A stretch of 64,000 nucleotides of DNA from CAZTHL01 sp964613585 (GCA_964613585.1 CAZTHL010000006.1:23854-87853), one strand, 5' to 3'; positions 17,788-27,177 are shown, counted from the stretch's first letter. Notes: generated from the letters alone by a model not told the origin. Numbers and translations: made by a program.

Positions 17788-18603
17788 ATGATCGAGCGGG
17801 CCGACGGGCGACCGGTCGCCTACCAGGACGTCCTGTTCGACGTTGCGGACGGCGTCGCCACGATCACCATCAACCGGCCGGACCGCCTGAACGCCTTCCG
17901 CGGGCGGACCTGCGAGGAGCTGATCCACGCCTTCCATCGCGCCGGCTGGGACCGCTCGATCGGCGTGATCGTGCTGACCGGGGCCGGCGGCCGGGCCTTC
18001 TGCACCGGCGGCGACCAGGCGGCGCATGAAGGCCAGTACGATGGCCGCGGCACCATCGGCCTGCCGCTCGAGGAGTTGCAGGGCGTCATCCGCGAGGTGC
18101 CCAAGCCGGTGATCGCCAAGGTGCGCGGCTACGCCATCGGTGGCGGCAACGTGCTGGCGCTGCTCTGCGACCTCACGATCGCCGCCGACACCGCCGTGTT
18201 CGGGCAGGTCGGCCCGCGCGTCGGCTCGGTCGACCCCGGCTTCGGCACGGCCTACATGGCCCGGGTGCTGGGCGAGAAGCGCGCCCGCGAGGTCTGGTTC
18301 CTCTGCCGCCGCTACTCGGGCGCCCAGGCGGTCGCCATGGGCCTCGCCAACATGGTCGTGCCGGAGGCCGAACTTGATGGCGAGGTCGCGCGCTGGTGCG
18401 CCGAGATCCTGGCGCTCAGCCCGACGGCGCTGGCCATCGCCAAACGCTCCTTCAACGCGGACACCGCCCACATCGCCGGGCTCTCGGCCATGGGGCTGCA
18501 CGAAGTCAGCCTGTTCTACCAGACCGAGGAGTCGCGGGAAGGCGTGCGTGCGTTCCAGGAAAAGCGGCCGCCCGACTTCGGCCGGTTCCGCCGCCGGGAC
18601 TGA
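17788..18603 (+). CDS. Crotonase-family enzyme, MenB/BadI-like
   Basis: 271-residue crotonase-fold protein. The oxyanion-hole segments GRAFCTGGDQAAHEG and GYAIGGGNVLALLCDLTIAAD, FGQVGPRVGSVDPGFG, ARVLGEKRAREVWFLC and the C-terminal EGVRAFQEKRPPDF closely follow the 1,4-dihydroxy-2-naphthoyl-CoA synthase (MenB) / 2-ketocyclohexanecarboxyl-CoA hydrolase (BadI) branch. Without any men genes nearby, a ring-opening Claisen-type hydrolase (BadI-like) role in alicyclic acid breakdown is the better guess in an alphaproteobacterium, but the sequence does not decide. Monocistronic. Confidence 0.85.
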   Translation: MIERADGRPVAYQDVLFDVADGVATITINRPDRLNAFRGRTCEELIHAFHRAGWDRSIGVIVLTGAGGRAFCTGGDQAAHEGQYDGRGTIGLPLEELQGVIREVPKPVIAKVRGYAIGGGNVLALLCDLTIAADTAVFGQVGPRVGSVDPGFGTAYMARVLGEKRAREVWFLCRRYSGAQAVAMGLANMVVPEAELDGEVARWCAEILALSPTALAIAKRSFNADTAHIAGLSAMGLHEVSLFYQTEESREGVRAFQEKRPPDFGRFRRRD

Positions 18604-18624
18604 GCCGTCCCGGTTGGCACGCCC

Positions 18625-18744
18625 GCTATTTACACTGATTCTTTGTTTATTGTGCCAAATTTACCTTTCGGCCTGTTTACATCCTCCGGACATTCCCACC
18701 TAATGGGAGGCATTCCGCTTCCTTCTCCATGCGGAGTCTGTACA
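18625..18744 (+). promoter_or_regulatory. AT-rich promoter region of the sulfur assimilation genes
   Basis: A sharply AT-rich tract (TATTTACACTGATTCTTTG and following) stands out from the GC-rich surroundings directly before cysI. A GGAG lies 9 bp before the cysI ATG. It must drive cysI-met8-cysH, which are tightly packed; an exact -35/-10 pair or CysB-type site could not be fixed by eye. Confidence 0.5.
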
Positions 18745-20517
18745 ATGCCCGATGCGCGCGCCCCCGACACACCGAAGCCGGCGGCACGGAAATCCGCCAA
18801 GCCGTCCGAGGTGGAGACCGCCAAGCTGGAGAGCCGCCAGCTGCGTGGCACCGTGGCCGAGACGCTGCTCGACGAGACCACCGACCGCTTCGTCGAGAGC
18901 GACACGGCGCTGCTCAAGCATCACGGCATCTACCAGCAGTATGACCGGGACACCGCGACCGAGCGCAAGAAGCAGAAGCTCGACAAGGACTATCAGATGA
19001 TGGTGCGCATGCGGGTGCCGGGCGGTCGGCTGAGCGCAGCACAGTATCTCGAGCTCGACCGGCTCGCGCAGCGCCTCGCCAACGGCACGCTGCGGGTCAC
19101 CACGCGGCAGACCTTCCAGTTCCACGGCGTGGCCAAGGGGAATCTCCGCGAGCTGATCCACGAGATCAACGCGCAGCTGCTCACCACCATCGCCGCTTGC
19201 GGCGACGTGGTCCGCAACGTCATGGCGACGCCGGCGCCGATCAAGGATCCCGTGCACGAGACCCTGGAGAGGGTCGCCCGGGTGATGTCGCGGCATTTTG
19301 AGCCCCGCACCACCGGCTATCACGAGATTTGGGTCGAGGGCGAGAAGATCGATCCCGCCAAGGTGCTGGCCGGCGCCGAGGACTGGGCTCCGGTCGAGGA
19401 GCCGATCTACGGCGACGCCTACCTGCCCCGCAAGTTCAAGATCGCCCTGGCCACGCCCGACGACAACTCGGTCGACGTGCTGTGCAACGACATCGGCCTG
19501 ATCGCCCTGTTCGACGGCGAGCGGCTCGAGGGCTTCAATGTCTGCGTCGGCGGCGGGCTCGGCATGACCCACAACAAGCCGCAGACCTATCCACGCCTCG
19601 CCTCGCCGCTGCTGTTCGTCGAGCCGGACGGGGTGCTCGGCGCGGCCGAGGCCATCGTCACGGTGCAGCGTGATCACGGCGACCGGTCGGACCGCAAGCA
19701 CGCGCGGCTGAAGTACACCGTCGACGACATGGGGCTGCCCGCCTTCAAGGCGCGGGTCGAGGAGCATGCGGGGCGCCGCTATGACGAGCCGCGGCCGATG
19801 CCGCGCTTCCGCATTGTCGATCACCTGGGCTGGCACCCGCAGGGCGACGGCAACTGGTATCTCGGTGTGCCGATCCCCAGCGGCCGCATCACCGACGCCG
19901 GGCCGGCCCGCTTCCGCAGCGCCCTGCGCGAGGTGGCGGAGACCTTCGCCCCGAATTTCGTGCTGACGCCGCAACAGGATATGATCCTGGCCGACGTGCC
20001 GCCGGAGCGGAAGGACGCCATCGAGGCCCTGCTGCGCGGCCACGGCATCACCTTCAAGCAGGAGCTTTACCCGCTGGAGCGCTGGGCGCTTGCCTGCGTG
20101 GCGCTGCCGACGTGCGGCCTGGCGCTGACCGAGGCTGAGCGGGTGCGCGAGCCGATCGTCGCCCAGGTCATGGAGCGGCTTCGCAGGCACGGGCTGGAGG
20201 ACGAGGTGATCAGCCTGCGCATCACCGGCTGCCCGAACGGCTGCGCCCGGCCCTATGCCGGCGACATCGGGCTGGTCGGCCGCATGCCGGGGCACTACGC
20301 GCTCTACGTCGGCGGCGACTTCGAGGGCACCCGGCTCAGCGAGCGGCTGCTCGACAAGGTGGCGGAGAAGGAGGTCGCCGAGGTGCTCGACCCGCTGCTC
20401 GCGGCATTCGCCACCGGTCGGCAGGGCGTCGAGGGATTCGGCGACTTCTGCAACCGTGTCGGCATCGAGCACTGCCGGCAGCTGATCCGCGACGCCATGC
20501 CGTCGGTCACCATCTGA
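18745..20517 (+). CDS. cysI: Assimilatory sulfite reductase hemoprotein (CysI type)
   Basis: Reduces sulfite to sulfide with six electrons at a coupled siroheme-4Fe4S centre. 590 residues with two ferredoxin-like half-domains and two catalytic half-domains. The siroheme-binding segment TTRQTFQFHGV and the four cluster cysteines are visible: CVALPTC (about 451 and 457) and CPNGC (about 496 and 500). The CysI subfamily normally pairs with the flavoprotein CysJ, yet no cysJ is present; the large flavoprotein 1.5 kb downstream is the candidate partner. The start at ATG 18745 leads into the usual Lys-rich N-terminus. Confidence 0.93.
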   Translation: MPDARAPDTPKPAARKSAKPSEVETAKLESRQLRGTVAETLLDETTDRFVESDTALLKHHGIYQQYDRDTATERKKQKLDKDYQMMVRMRVPGGRLSAAQYLELDRLAQRLANGTLRVTTRQTFQFHGVAKGNLRELIHEINAQLLTTIAACGDVVRNVMATPAPIKDPVHETLERVARVMSRHFEPRTTGYHEIWVEGEKIDPAKVLAGAEDWAPVEEPIYGDAYLPRKFKIALATPDDNSVDVLCNDIGLIALFDGERLEGFNVCVGGGLGMTHNKPQTYPRLASPLLFVEPDGVLGAAEAIVTVQRDHGDRSDRKHARLKYTVDDMGLPAFKARVEEHAGRRYDEPRPMPRFRIVDHLGWHPQGDGNWYLGVPIPSGRITDAGPARFRSALREVAETFAPNFVLTPQQDMILADVPPERKDAIEALLRGHGITFKQELYPLERWALACVALPTCGLALTEAERVREPIVAQVMERLRRHGLEDEVISLRITGCPNGCARPYAGDIGLVGRMPGHYALYVGGDFEGTRLSERLLDKVAEKEVAEVLDPLLAAFATGRQGVEGFGDFCNRVGIEHCRQLIRDAMPSVTI

Positions 20518-20530
20518 GCGGCAGGTTCCG

Positions 20531-21088
20531 ATGATCCCCGTCATTCTCGACCCGGAACGGTGCCGGCTGATCCTGGTCGGTCGCGGCGAGACCGCCGCGC
20601 GCCGCACCGGCCAGCTGCTCGAGGGCGGCGCGCGCGACCTGCTCGTGTTCTCCGACGCGCCGTCGCCGGCGCTCGAGGAGCGGGCGGCGGGCCGGCTGCG
20701 CCGGCGCCTGCCGGACGCCGGCGAGCTGTCGGCCGCCGCCGCGGTGTGGATCGTCGACCTGGAGTCCGCCGCCGCCCGCGATCTTGCCAATCTGACCCGT
20801 GCGGTCGGCACCCTGGTCAATGTCGAGGACGTGAAGGCGCTCTGCGATTATCACTCACCGTCCATTGTGCGGCGCGGCGATCTGCTGCTAACCGTGTCTA
20901 CCAAGGGCCGCAGCCCCGGCCTCGCCGTGCGAATCCGCCGGCATCTCGAGCGGATGTTCGGGCCGGAATGGGCCGGCCGTCTCGACCGGCTGAGCGCCGA
21001 GCGCGACGCGTGGCGCAGCGCCGGGGCGCCGCTCGGCGAGGTGGCACGCCGCACCGAGGACTACATCGCCCGGCAAGGATGGCTTTGA
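20531..21088 (+). CDS. Precorrin-2 dehydrogenase / sirohydrochlorin ferrochelatase (Met8/CysG-N type)
   Basis: Makes siroheme from precorrin-2: NAD-dependent oxidation and then iron insertion, both in one small protein. The 185 residues show the dinucleotide-binding LVGRGETAARRTGQLL, the NVEDVKALCDYHSPS.V.RGDLLLTVSTKGRSPGLAVRIR signature (shown in parts) and a C-terminal helical tail. Equivalent to the N-terminal half of CysG, without the methyltransferase half. It starts 13 bp after cysI and supplies its cofactor, so the pairing is functionally sensible. Confidence 0.92.
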   Translation: MIPVILDPERCRLILVGRGETAARRTGQLLEGGARDLLVFSDAPSPALEERAAGRLRRRLPDAGELSAAAAVWIVDLESAAARDLANLTRAVGTLVNVEDVKALCDYHSPSIVRRGDLLLTVSTKGRSPGLAVRIRRHLERMFGPEWAGRLDRLSAERDAWRSAGAPLGEVARRTEDYIARQGWL

Positions 21089-21089
21089 C

Positions 21090-21821
21090 ATGCATGCTGT
21101 CGCGCACACGATCGCCCCGGTGCCCGAGCTCGAGGAGCGCGTCGAGGCCCTGCGCCGGCGCCATGACGGGCTCGACGGCGCCGAGCTGATCGCCGCGCTG
21201 ACCGCGGATCCGGAGGTCGGGCCGCTGGCGCTCGTCTCCTCCTTCGGCGCCGAGAGCGCGGTGCTGCTGCACCTGGTCAGTCGTGTCGACCCCGGCTTTC
21301 CGGTGGTGTTCCTGGACACGCTCAAGCTGTTTCCGGAGACCCTGGCGTACCGCGACGCGCTGGCGGCGCGGCTCGGGCTCACCGACGTGCGCAGCGTCCA
21401 GCCGGCGCCGCGCGACCTCGACCGGTACGATCCGGACGGCGGCCTGTGGAGCATCGACGCGGATCTGTGCTGCCATATCCGCAAGACCGAGCCGCTGGAG
21501 CGCGCGCTCGCCGGCTTCGACGGCTGGCTGACCGGGCGCAAGCGCTTTCACGGCGGCAACCGGGCGGCGCTGCCGACCATCGAGGGCGACGTGCCGACCG
21601 GCCGGATCAAGGTCAACCCGCTGGCCACCTGGGACAGCGAGCGGCTGGCGCGCCATATGGGCGACCACGATCTGCCGAGGCACCCGCTGGTCGACGACGG
21701 CTACCTGTCGATCGGCTGCGTGCCGTGCACCCGCAAGGTCGCCGCGGGCGAGGACGTCCGCGCCGGCCGCTGGGCCTGGCTCGACAAGACCGAGTGCGGC
21801 ATCCATGGCGAGGGCATCTGA
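21090..21821 (+). CDS. cysH: Adenylyl-sulfate (APS) reductase, 4Fe-4S type CysH
   Basis: Reduces activated sulfate to sulfite with thioredoxin. 243 residues with the PP-loop-like SSFGAESAVLLHL, the cluster cysteines in DLCCHIRKTEPL (about 126-127) and CVPCTRK (about 210 and 213), and the C-terminal catalytic Cys in KTECGIHGEG (about 237). The CC...CxxC set indicates the APS-using form rather than the cluster-free PAPS form. Its ATG lies one base after the preceding stop codon. Confidence 0.94.
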   Translation: MHAVAHTIAPVPELEERVEALRRRHDGLDGAELIAALTADPEVGPLALVSSFGAESAVLLHLVSRVDPGFPVVFLDTLKLFPETLAYRDALAARLGLTDVRSVQPAPRDLDRYDPDGGLWSIDADLCCHIRKTEPLERALAGFDGWLTGRKRFHGGNRAALPTIEGDVPTGRIKVNPLATWDSERLARHMGDHDLPRHPLVDDGYLSIGCVPCTRKVAAGEDVRAGRWAWLDKTECGIHGEGI

Positions 21822-21999
21822 GCCCCGGCCGCCGCCCAGGGCAGCCCCCACCCGGATGCCGCCACACAAAGGTCGCAGTGGTCGCCGCGTGCGACCGTTC
21901 CTAGAGTGACCCAACAGGGGGGCGCGCCACCGTCGCCGCCCCGACCGCGCGCCGCCGGCCGGGCCCGGGGCGCGCCCGAGGATGCCGCCGACGAGAGCC

Positions 22000-24900
22000 A
22001 TGCCGTACGACGACACGCACGCCGCCGACGCCCTGCGACTCGGCCACGACCTGAGCTTCGAGGACCTGTACCGGCGCGACGGCCTGGTCGCCCTCGACAC
22101 CCGGTTTCTCGAGCATTTGCGCGAGGCCGATGGCGGCCTGGCCGAGCGGCTGCGGGCGGCGCGCGCCGACCCCGAGGCGCTTGGCGACAAGGGGGAGAGC
22201 GAGCTGCTGATCGCTCTCGGGCCGCATCTCGAGGACTTCCTGGCGGATCTGTTCGGCATTCGCGCCGCGCTTGACGCGCTCATCGCCGAGCACTCCATGC
22301 TGGCGCCGCTCTACACGGTGAAGCGGCTGTTCGTGCAGCGCCAGGCGGCCAAGAAGGTCAAGCCGGCCGAGGTGGCCGGGGTCGACGGCGCGGCGCTGGA
22401 GGCGGAGCTGGCGGCCCGGCTCGGCGCGCCGGTGACGGAGCTCGGCTTCGCCGCGGCCGTGCAGCGCTGGCAGCAGGACGAGGCGGCGCACCGCGACGAG
22501 CTCGACCTCGCGCTCCGCTACGCCGGCTGGGCGCTGCACACCGAGGCGGGCCGGGCGCGCCACGGCGACGGGCTCCTGTTCCAGGTGCCGGAGAAGATCG
22601 ACCCGCACCATCTGGTCGAGCTGGAGACGGCCGAGGTCGACGGTGCCACCGTGCTCGAGGGCCCGCGCGCACGCCGCCGGGCCCGGCACGGCTTCGCGCT
22701 CACCGACGAGGGCACCGATCTCGCCGGCGCGCTCGACGAGGCGAACTACTGCATCTGGTGCCACAACCAGGGCAAGGACAGCTGCTCCAAGGGCCTGCGC
22801 GACCGCAAGACCGGCCAGTTCCAGGCCTCGCCGTTCGGCGTGACCCTGGCCGGCTGCCCGCTCGAGGAGAAGATCAGCGAGTTCCATACCCTGAAGAAGG
22901 ACGCGGTGCCGGTCGGCGCGCTGGCCATGATCTGCGTCGACAACCCGCTCGCCGCCGCCACCGGGCACCGGATCTGCAACGACTGCATGAAGTCGTGCAT
23001 CTACCAGAAGCAGGAGCCGGTCGACATCCCGCAGGCCGAGACCCGCACGCTGAAGGACGTGCTCGCCCTGCCCTGGGGCTTCGAGATCTACTCGCTGCTC
23101 ACCCGCTGGAACCCGCTCGACCTGCGCCGGCCCTATCCCAAGGCCGACAGCGGCTACAAGGTGCTGGTCGTCGGCCTCGGCCCCGCCGGCTTCAACCTGG
23201 CGCACCATCTTATGAACGAGGGCCATACGGTGGTCGCGGTGGACGGCCTCAAGATCGAGCCGCTGCCCGAGGCCGTGGCCGGGGTGCGCGAGGACGGCGC
23301 CCGCGCGCCGTTCCGCCCGGTGCGCGATCTGGCCGACCTGACCGAGGGGCTCGACGAGCGGGTCATGGCCGGCTTCGGCGGGGTCGCCGAGTACGGCATC
23401 ACGGTGCGCTGGGACAAGAACTTCCTCAAGCTGGTGCGGCTCCTGCTCGAGCGGCGCGACCGCTTCGCCATGATGGGCGGCGTGCGCTTCGGCGGCACGC
23501 TGACGGTCGAGGACGCCTTCGCCATGGGCTTCGACCATGTCGCGCTGTGCGCCGGCGCCGGCAAGCCGACCTTCATCGGCATGCCGAACGCGCTCGCCCG
23601 CGGCGTGCGCATGGCCTCGGACTTCCTGATGGCGCTGCAGCTGACCGGCGCGGCCAAGGCCGACAGCGTCGCCAACCTGCAGATCCGGCTGCCCATCGTC
23701 GTCATCGGCGGCGGCCTGACCGCGGTCGACACGGCGACTGAGAGCCTCGCCTACTATCCGGTGCAGGTGGAGAAGTTCCTCGGCCGCTACGAGGTGCTGG
23801 TCGCCGAAAAGGGCGAGGCCGCCGTGCGCGCGGCCTGGACCGAGGAGGAGCGCGCCACGGCCGACGCGTTCCTGGCCCACGCCACTGCGATCCGGGCCGA
23901 GCGCGCCGCCGCCTCGGCCGAGGGGCGGGCGCCCCGGATCGCCGAGCTGTTGCGGTCGTGGGGCGGGGCGACCATCGTCTACCGCCGCCGGCTGATCGAC
24001 GCGCCGAGCTACACCCTCAACCACGAGGAGGTGGCCAAGGCGCTGGAGGAGGGGATCTCCTTCGCCGAGCTGTTGGCGCCGGTGCGTGTCGAGACCGATC
24101 GCTTCGGCCACGCCGAGCGGCTGGTGCTGGCCAGGCAGCAGGTGGACGAGGCAGGCCGGGTGCAGGCCACCGGGGAGAGCGTGACCCTGGCCGCGCGCAG
24201 CGTGCTGGTCGCCGCCGGCACCCAGCCGAACACCGTGCTGGCGCGCGAGGAGCCGCACCTGGTCACCCTCGACGGACGCTACTTCCGGGCGCTCGACGAG
24301 GCGGGGCAGCCGGTGCGGCCGGAGACGGTGGCCAAGCCCGAGACGCCGCAGGTGCTGATGGCGCAGGTCGACGACGGCCGTGCCGTGTCCTTCTGGGGCG
24401 ACCTGCACCCGAGCTTCAAGGGCAATGTGGTCAAGGCCATGGGCGGGGCCAAGCAGGGCTACCCGGTGGTCGGTCGCGTGATGGGCCGGCGGCCGCCGAC
24501 CGCGCTGTCGGGGCCGGCGCTGATCCGGGCGGCCAACGACGAGCTGCGCGCGGTGGTGCATGCGGTCGAGCGGCTGACGCCGACCATCGTCGAGGTGGTG
24601 GTGCGGGCGCCCCGGGCGGCGCGCGCCTTCAAGCCGGGCCAGTTCTACCGCCTGCAGAACTACGAGGCGCACGCCCTCAGCATCGACGGCACCACGCTGG
24701 CCATGGAGGGGCTGGCCATGACCGGCGCCTGGGTCGACCGCGAGCGCGGGCTGCTGTCGACCATCGTGCTCGAGATGGGCGGCTCGTCCGATCTGTGCTC
24801 TCTCTTGAGGCCGGGCGAGCCTGTGGTGCTGATGGGGCCGACCGGCACGCCGACCGAGACGCCGGCGGGCGAGACGGTGATGCTGGTGGGCGGCGGCCTG

Positions 24901-25521
24901 GGCAATGCGGTCTTGTTCTCGATCGGCCAGGCGCTGCGCGCGGCCGGCAGCCGGGTGCTCTACTTCGCCGGCTACAAGCAGCTCGCCGACCGGTACAAGG
25001 TCGAGCAGATCGAGGCGGCGGCCGACCAGGTGATCTGGGCGTGCGACGAGGCGCCGGGCTTCATGCCGGGCCGGCCGGGCGACCGCGGCGTCGTCGGCAC
25101 CATCGTCGAGGCGATCCAGGGCTACGCCGAGGCGGAGCCGGAGATTCCGCTCGCCGAGGTCGACCGGGTGATCTGCATCGGCTCGGACCGCATGATGGCG
25201 GCGGTGGGGGCGGCCCGCCACGGCGCGCTCAAGCCGTACCTGAAGCCCCGGCACGTGGCGATCGGCTCGATCAACTCGCCCATGCAGTGCATGATGAAGG
25301 AGATCTGCGCCCAGTGCCTGCAGCGGCACGTGGACCTGGAGACGGGCCAAGAGTCGGTGGTGTTCTCCTGCTACAACCAGGACCAGCCGCTGGACGCGGT
25401 CGACTTCGCCGGCCTGCACGAGCGCCTGGGCCAGAATTCCACCCAGGAGAAGCTGACCGCCCAGTGGATTGACCGCTGCCTGCGCGGCCTGGAGGTCCGC
25501 CCGGCCGCCGCGGCGGAGTGA
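22000..25521 (+). CDS. Giant multi-cluster flavoprotein: GltD-like FAD/NAD oxidoreductase fused to a PyrK-like reductase
   Basis: 1173-residue electron-transfer fusion. In order: a helical N-terminus; two cysteine clusters (CIWCHNQGKDSC near 250 and ICNDCMKSC near 325) resembling the Fe-S part of glutamate synthase beta/DPYD; FAD site VVGLGPAGFN near 390; NAD(P) site VIGGGLTAVD near 567; then a ferredoxin-reductase/PyrK-type module with FKPGQFYRLQN near 876, MLVGGGLGNA, ICIGSDRMM, and a terminal 2Fe-2S motif CMMKEICAQC near 1096. Position directly after cysI-met8-cysH (178 bp gap) and the absence of cysJ suggest it feeds electrons from NAD(P)H to sulfite reductase; this is inference. ATG 22000 is preferred over 21982 because of GAGAG spacing. 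Its last codons form the first unit of a tandem array. Confidence 0.88.
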   Translation: MPYDDTHAADALRLGHDLSFEDLYRRDGLVALDTRFLEHLREADGGLAERLRAARADPEALGDKGESELLIALGPHLEDFLADLFGIRAALDALIAEHSMLAPLYTVKRLFVQRQAAKKVKPAEVAGVDGAALEAELAARLGAPVTELGFAAAVQRWQQDEAAHRDELDLALRYAGWALHTEAGRARHGDGLLFQVPEKIDPHHLVELETAEVDGATVLEGPRARRRARHGFALTDEGTDLAGALDEANYCIWCHNQGKDSCSKGLRDRKTGQFQASPFGVTLAGCPLEEKISEFHTLKKDAVPVGALAMICVDNPLAAATGHRICNDCMKSCIYQKQEPVDIPQAETRTLKDVLALPWGFEIYSLLTRWNPLDLRRPYPKADSGYKVLVVGLGPAGFNLAHHLMNEGHTVVAVDGLKIEPLPEAVAGVREDGARAPFRPVRDLADLTEGLDERVMAGFGGVAEYGITVRWDKNFLKLVRLLLERRDRFAMMGGVRFGGTLTVEDAFAMGFDHVALCAGAGKPTFIGMPNALARGVRMASDFLMALQLTGAAKADSVANLQIRLPIVVIGGGLTAVDTATESLAYYPVQVEKFLGRYEVLVAEKGEAAVRAAWTEEERATADAFLAHATAIRAERAAASAEGRAPRIAELLRSWGGATIVYRRRLIDAPSYTLNHEEVAKALEEGISFAELLAPVRVETDRFGHAERLVLARQQVDEAGRVQATGESVTLAARSVLVAAGTQPNTVLAREEPHLVTLDGRYFRALDEAGQPVRPETVAKPETPQVLMAQVDDGRAVSFWGDLHPSFKGNVVKAMGGAKQGYPVVGRVMGRRPPTALSGPALIRAANDELRAVVHAVERLTPTIVEVVVRAPRAARAFKPGQFYRLQNYEAHALSIDGTTLAMEGLAMTGAWVDRERGLLSTIVLEMGGSSDLCSLLRPGEPVVLMGPTGTPTETPAGETVMLVGGGLGNAVLFSIGQALRAAGSRVLYFAGYKQLADRYKVEQIEAAADQVIWACDEAPGFMPGRPGDRGVVGTIVEAIQGYAEAEPEIPLAEVDRVICIGSDRMMAAVGAARHGALKPYLKPRHVAIGSINSPMQCMMKEICAQCLQRHVDLETGQESVVFSCYNQDQPLDAVDFAGLHERLGQNSTQEKLTAQWIDRCLRGLEVRPAAAAE

Positions 25522-25730
25522 GCCCGGCCGCCGCGGCGGAGTGAGCCCGGCCGNNNNNNNNNNNNNNNNNNNNNNNNNNNNNNNNNNNNNNNNNNNNNNN
25601 NNNNNNNNNNNNNNNNNNNNNNNNNNNNNNNNNNNNNNNNNNNNNNNNNNNNNCGGAGTGAGCCCGGCCGCCGCGGCGGAGTGAGCCCGGCCGCCGCGGC
25701 GGAGTGAGCCCGGCCGCCGCGGCGGAGTGA
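25499..25730. repeat. 23-bp GC-rich tandem array interrupted by an assembly gap
   Basis: Unit of 23 bp beginning GCCCGGCCGCCGCGGCGG and ending AGTGA. Two full units plus 9 bp precede the Ns, and the last 8 bp of a unit plus three full units follow; visible units are identical. The first unit encodes the end of the flavoprotein and its TGA stop. Each unit contains the palindrome CCGCCGCGGCGG. True copy number is unknown because the gap lies inside the array. Confidence 0.9.
25554..25653. other. Assembly gap (100 N)
   Basis: Exactly 100 N, the usual placeholder for a gap of unknown length. It falls inside the tandem array, so collapsed repeats are the probable cause. Confidence 0.99.
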
Positions 25731-26136
25731 GGAGGCGGCGAGCCGCCGGCGTCCGGTTGAGCGCTGCCAAACGACGGCCAGGGTGGCCATGGCGGCTGCG
25801 CCGCGTCCCCATGCCGGTGCAAGGCGGGTCCCGTGGCTGTTAGCCGAGACACGGCTTACCTCGTCGGACGGCGGCATCAGTCCTCCCGGCCGTCATGGAA
25901 TCGCCAGCCGGCCCGGTCCGACGTCGGCCGCGGCCCGGTCGCCCGATATCCTTTTCCACCCATTCCGAACGGCTATAACCATGCCGAGTGGCTTGAGGCC
26001 CTTCATCCTTCAGAATTGAGCAACCATTGCCGCCGACAGTCGGGCGACAAGCGAAACAGCCGTCTCGAATGCAACCGTGTGTTCCGGCGTTCGAGGCGGT
26101 CACGGCAATGGATGGCGCTCTCCCATGGAACCACCG
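25731..26136. other. Intergenic region between array and decayed island
   Basis: About 400 bp. It begins with a short GGCGGC/GCCGCC hairpin (25734-25747) that might terminate the flavoprotein transcript. The remainder has only short unrecognised frames and an AT-richer patch at 25950-26030; it may be remnant mobile DNA bordering the island. Confidence 0.4.
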
Positions 26137-26830
26137 ATGAACGCCGTCGAGATCGAGGAAGCGATTTCCGCCCTGGCGGAGCAGCCCTTCGACCCCAAGG
26201 AGTTTCCGTTCCAGTTTCTCGAGGCGTTCGGCAACAAGGCGACCACGATCAAGCGCCTGCGGGCCGGCACCTCGAACCGCTCCGACCTCGGCGGCGTTCT
26301 GCAGGGCAACCACATCCACCTCAAGGTCTGACCGGCGGGCGAGGTCTCGCCGACCCTGGCGGCCTTGAAACACAGCCCGGCCACCACCCGCGCCAAGGCG
26401 AAGTTCGTCCTGGCCACCGATGGCCGGAATTTCCAGGCGGAGGATCTGGCCAGCGGCGAGACCATCGTCTGCGATTACCCGCGGTTCCCGGACCATTTCG
26501 GCTTTTTCCTGCCGCTGGCCGGCATCACCACGGTCAAGGCGATCCGCGAGAGCGCCTTTGACATCAAGGCGACCGGCCGCCTGAACAAGCTTTATGTCGA
26601 GCTGCTGAAGGACAACCCGGACTGGGGTAAGGCGGAACGACCTGAACCACTTCTTTGCCCGGCTGATCTTCTGCTTCTTTGCCGAGGACACCGACATATT
26701 TCTCGGTAACGGCCTGTTCACCCGGACGGTTACGCAGATGAGTGCGGCTGACGGGTCCGACACCGCCCATGTGATCGGCGAGCTGTTCCGCGCCATGAAC
26801 ACTCCGATCGCCGCGCGGGCGCACAGCGCA
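26137..26830 (+). pseudogene. MmeI-like (type IIL) restriction-modification enzyme, degraded N-terminal remnant
   Basis: The reading frame from ATG 26137 (MNAVEIEEAISALAEQPFDP) resembles the N-terminus of MmeI-type combined nuclease-methyltransferases. It meets an in-frame TGA at 26329-26331, continues in the same frame (FVLATDGRNFQAEDLASGE), shifts by +1 near 26633, and continues as NDLNHFFARLIFCFFAEDT, a conserved segment of the family, before similarity ends near 26830. The methyltransferase core (about 700 residues) is gone. This is a dead defence gene, part of a decayed island. Confidence 0.7.
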
Positions 26831-26958
26831 CGCGTTCGCCCCTGCCGCCCCTTCATCCTCTGGCCGTGGATCGATCCGGTGGGCACCGCCACGCGGCTTG
26901 TTTTACACCGGGCCATGCGGCAGACTATGCGCATGGTTCATGCGCACCCAGGGGCACC

Positions 26959-27177
26959 ATGAAACGCGCCACCAATGTCTCCGTCGAGGCCGACCTGCTG
27001 GACGAGGCCCGGGCCCTCGAGATCAACCTGTCGCGCACGCTGGAGGCGGGGCTCCGTCGCGCCATCGCCGACGCCAAGGCCGAGCGCTGGCAGCGCGAGA
27101 ACGCCGACGCGATTGCCGCCTACAACACCTGGGTCGCCGAGCACGGGCTGCCCCTGGAGCGGTATCGGCAGTTCTGA
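26959..27177 (+). CDS. ccdA: CcdA-type antitoxin
   Basis: 72-residue ribbon-helix-helix antitoxin: N-terminal DNA-binding part MKRATNVSVEADLLDEAR and C-terminal toxin-binding tail ending RENADAIAAYNTWVAEHGLP, both typical of CcdA. It neutralises the gyrase poison encoded immediately downstream and should repress the pair's own promoter. It overlaps ccdB by one base (TGATG). Intact, in contrast to its broken neighbours. Confidence 0.93.
   Translation: MKRATNVSVEADLLDEARALEINLSRTLEAGLRRAIADAKAERWQRENADAIAAYNTWVAEHGLPLERYRQF

Noticed and set aside
17788..18603. menB of menaquinone synthesis
   Set aside because: Sequence is equally close to BadI and no other men genes are near; left as MenB/BadI-like.
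25499..25730. 23-bp array as a CRISPR
   Set aside because: Units abut directly with no unique spacers, and no cas genes are present.
21901..25812. 1303-codon antisense frame over the giant flavoprotein, running through the N gap
   Set aside because: Opposite strand of a gene with clear motifs; low-complexity composition and it reads through the assembly gap.
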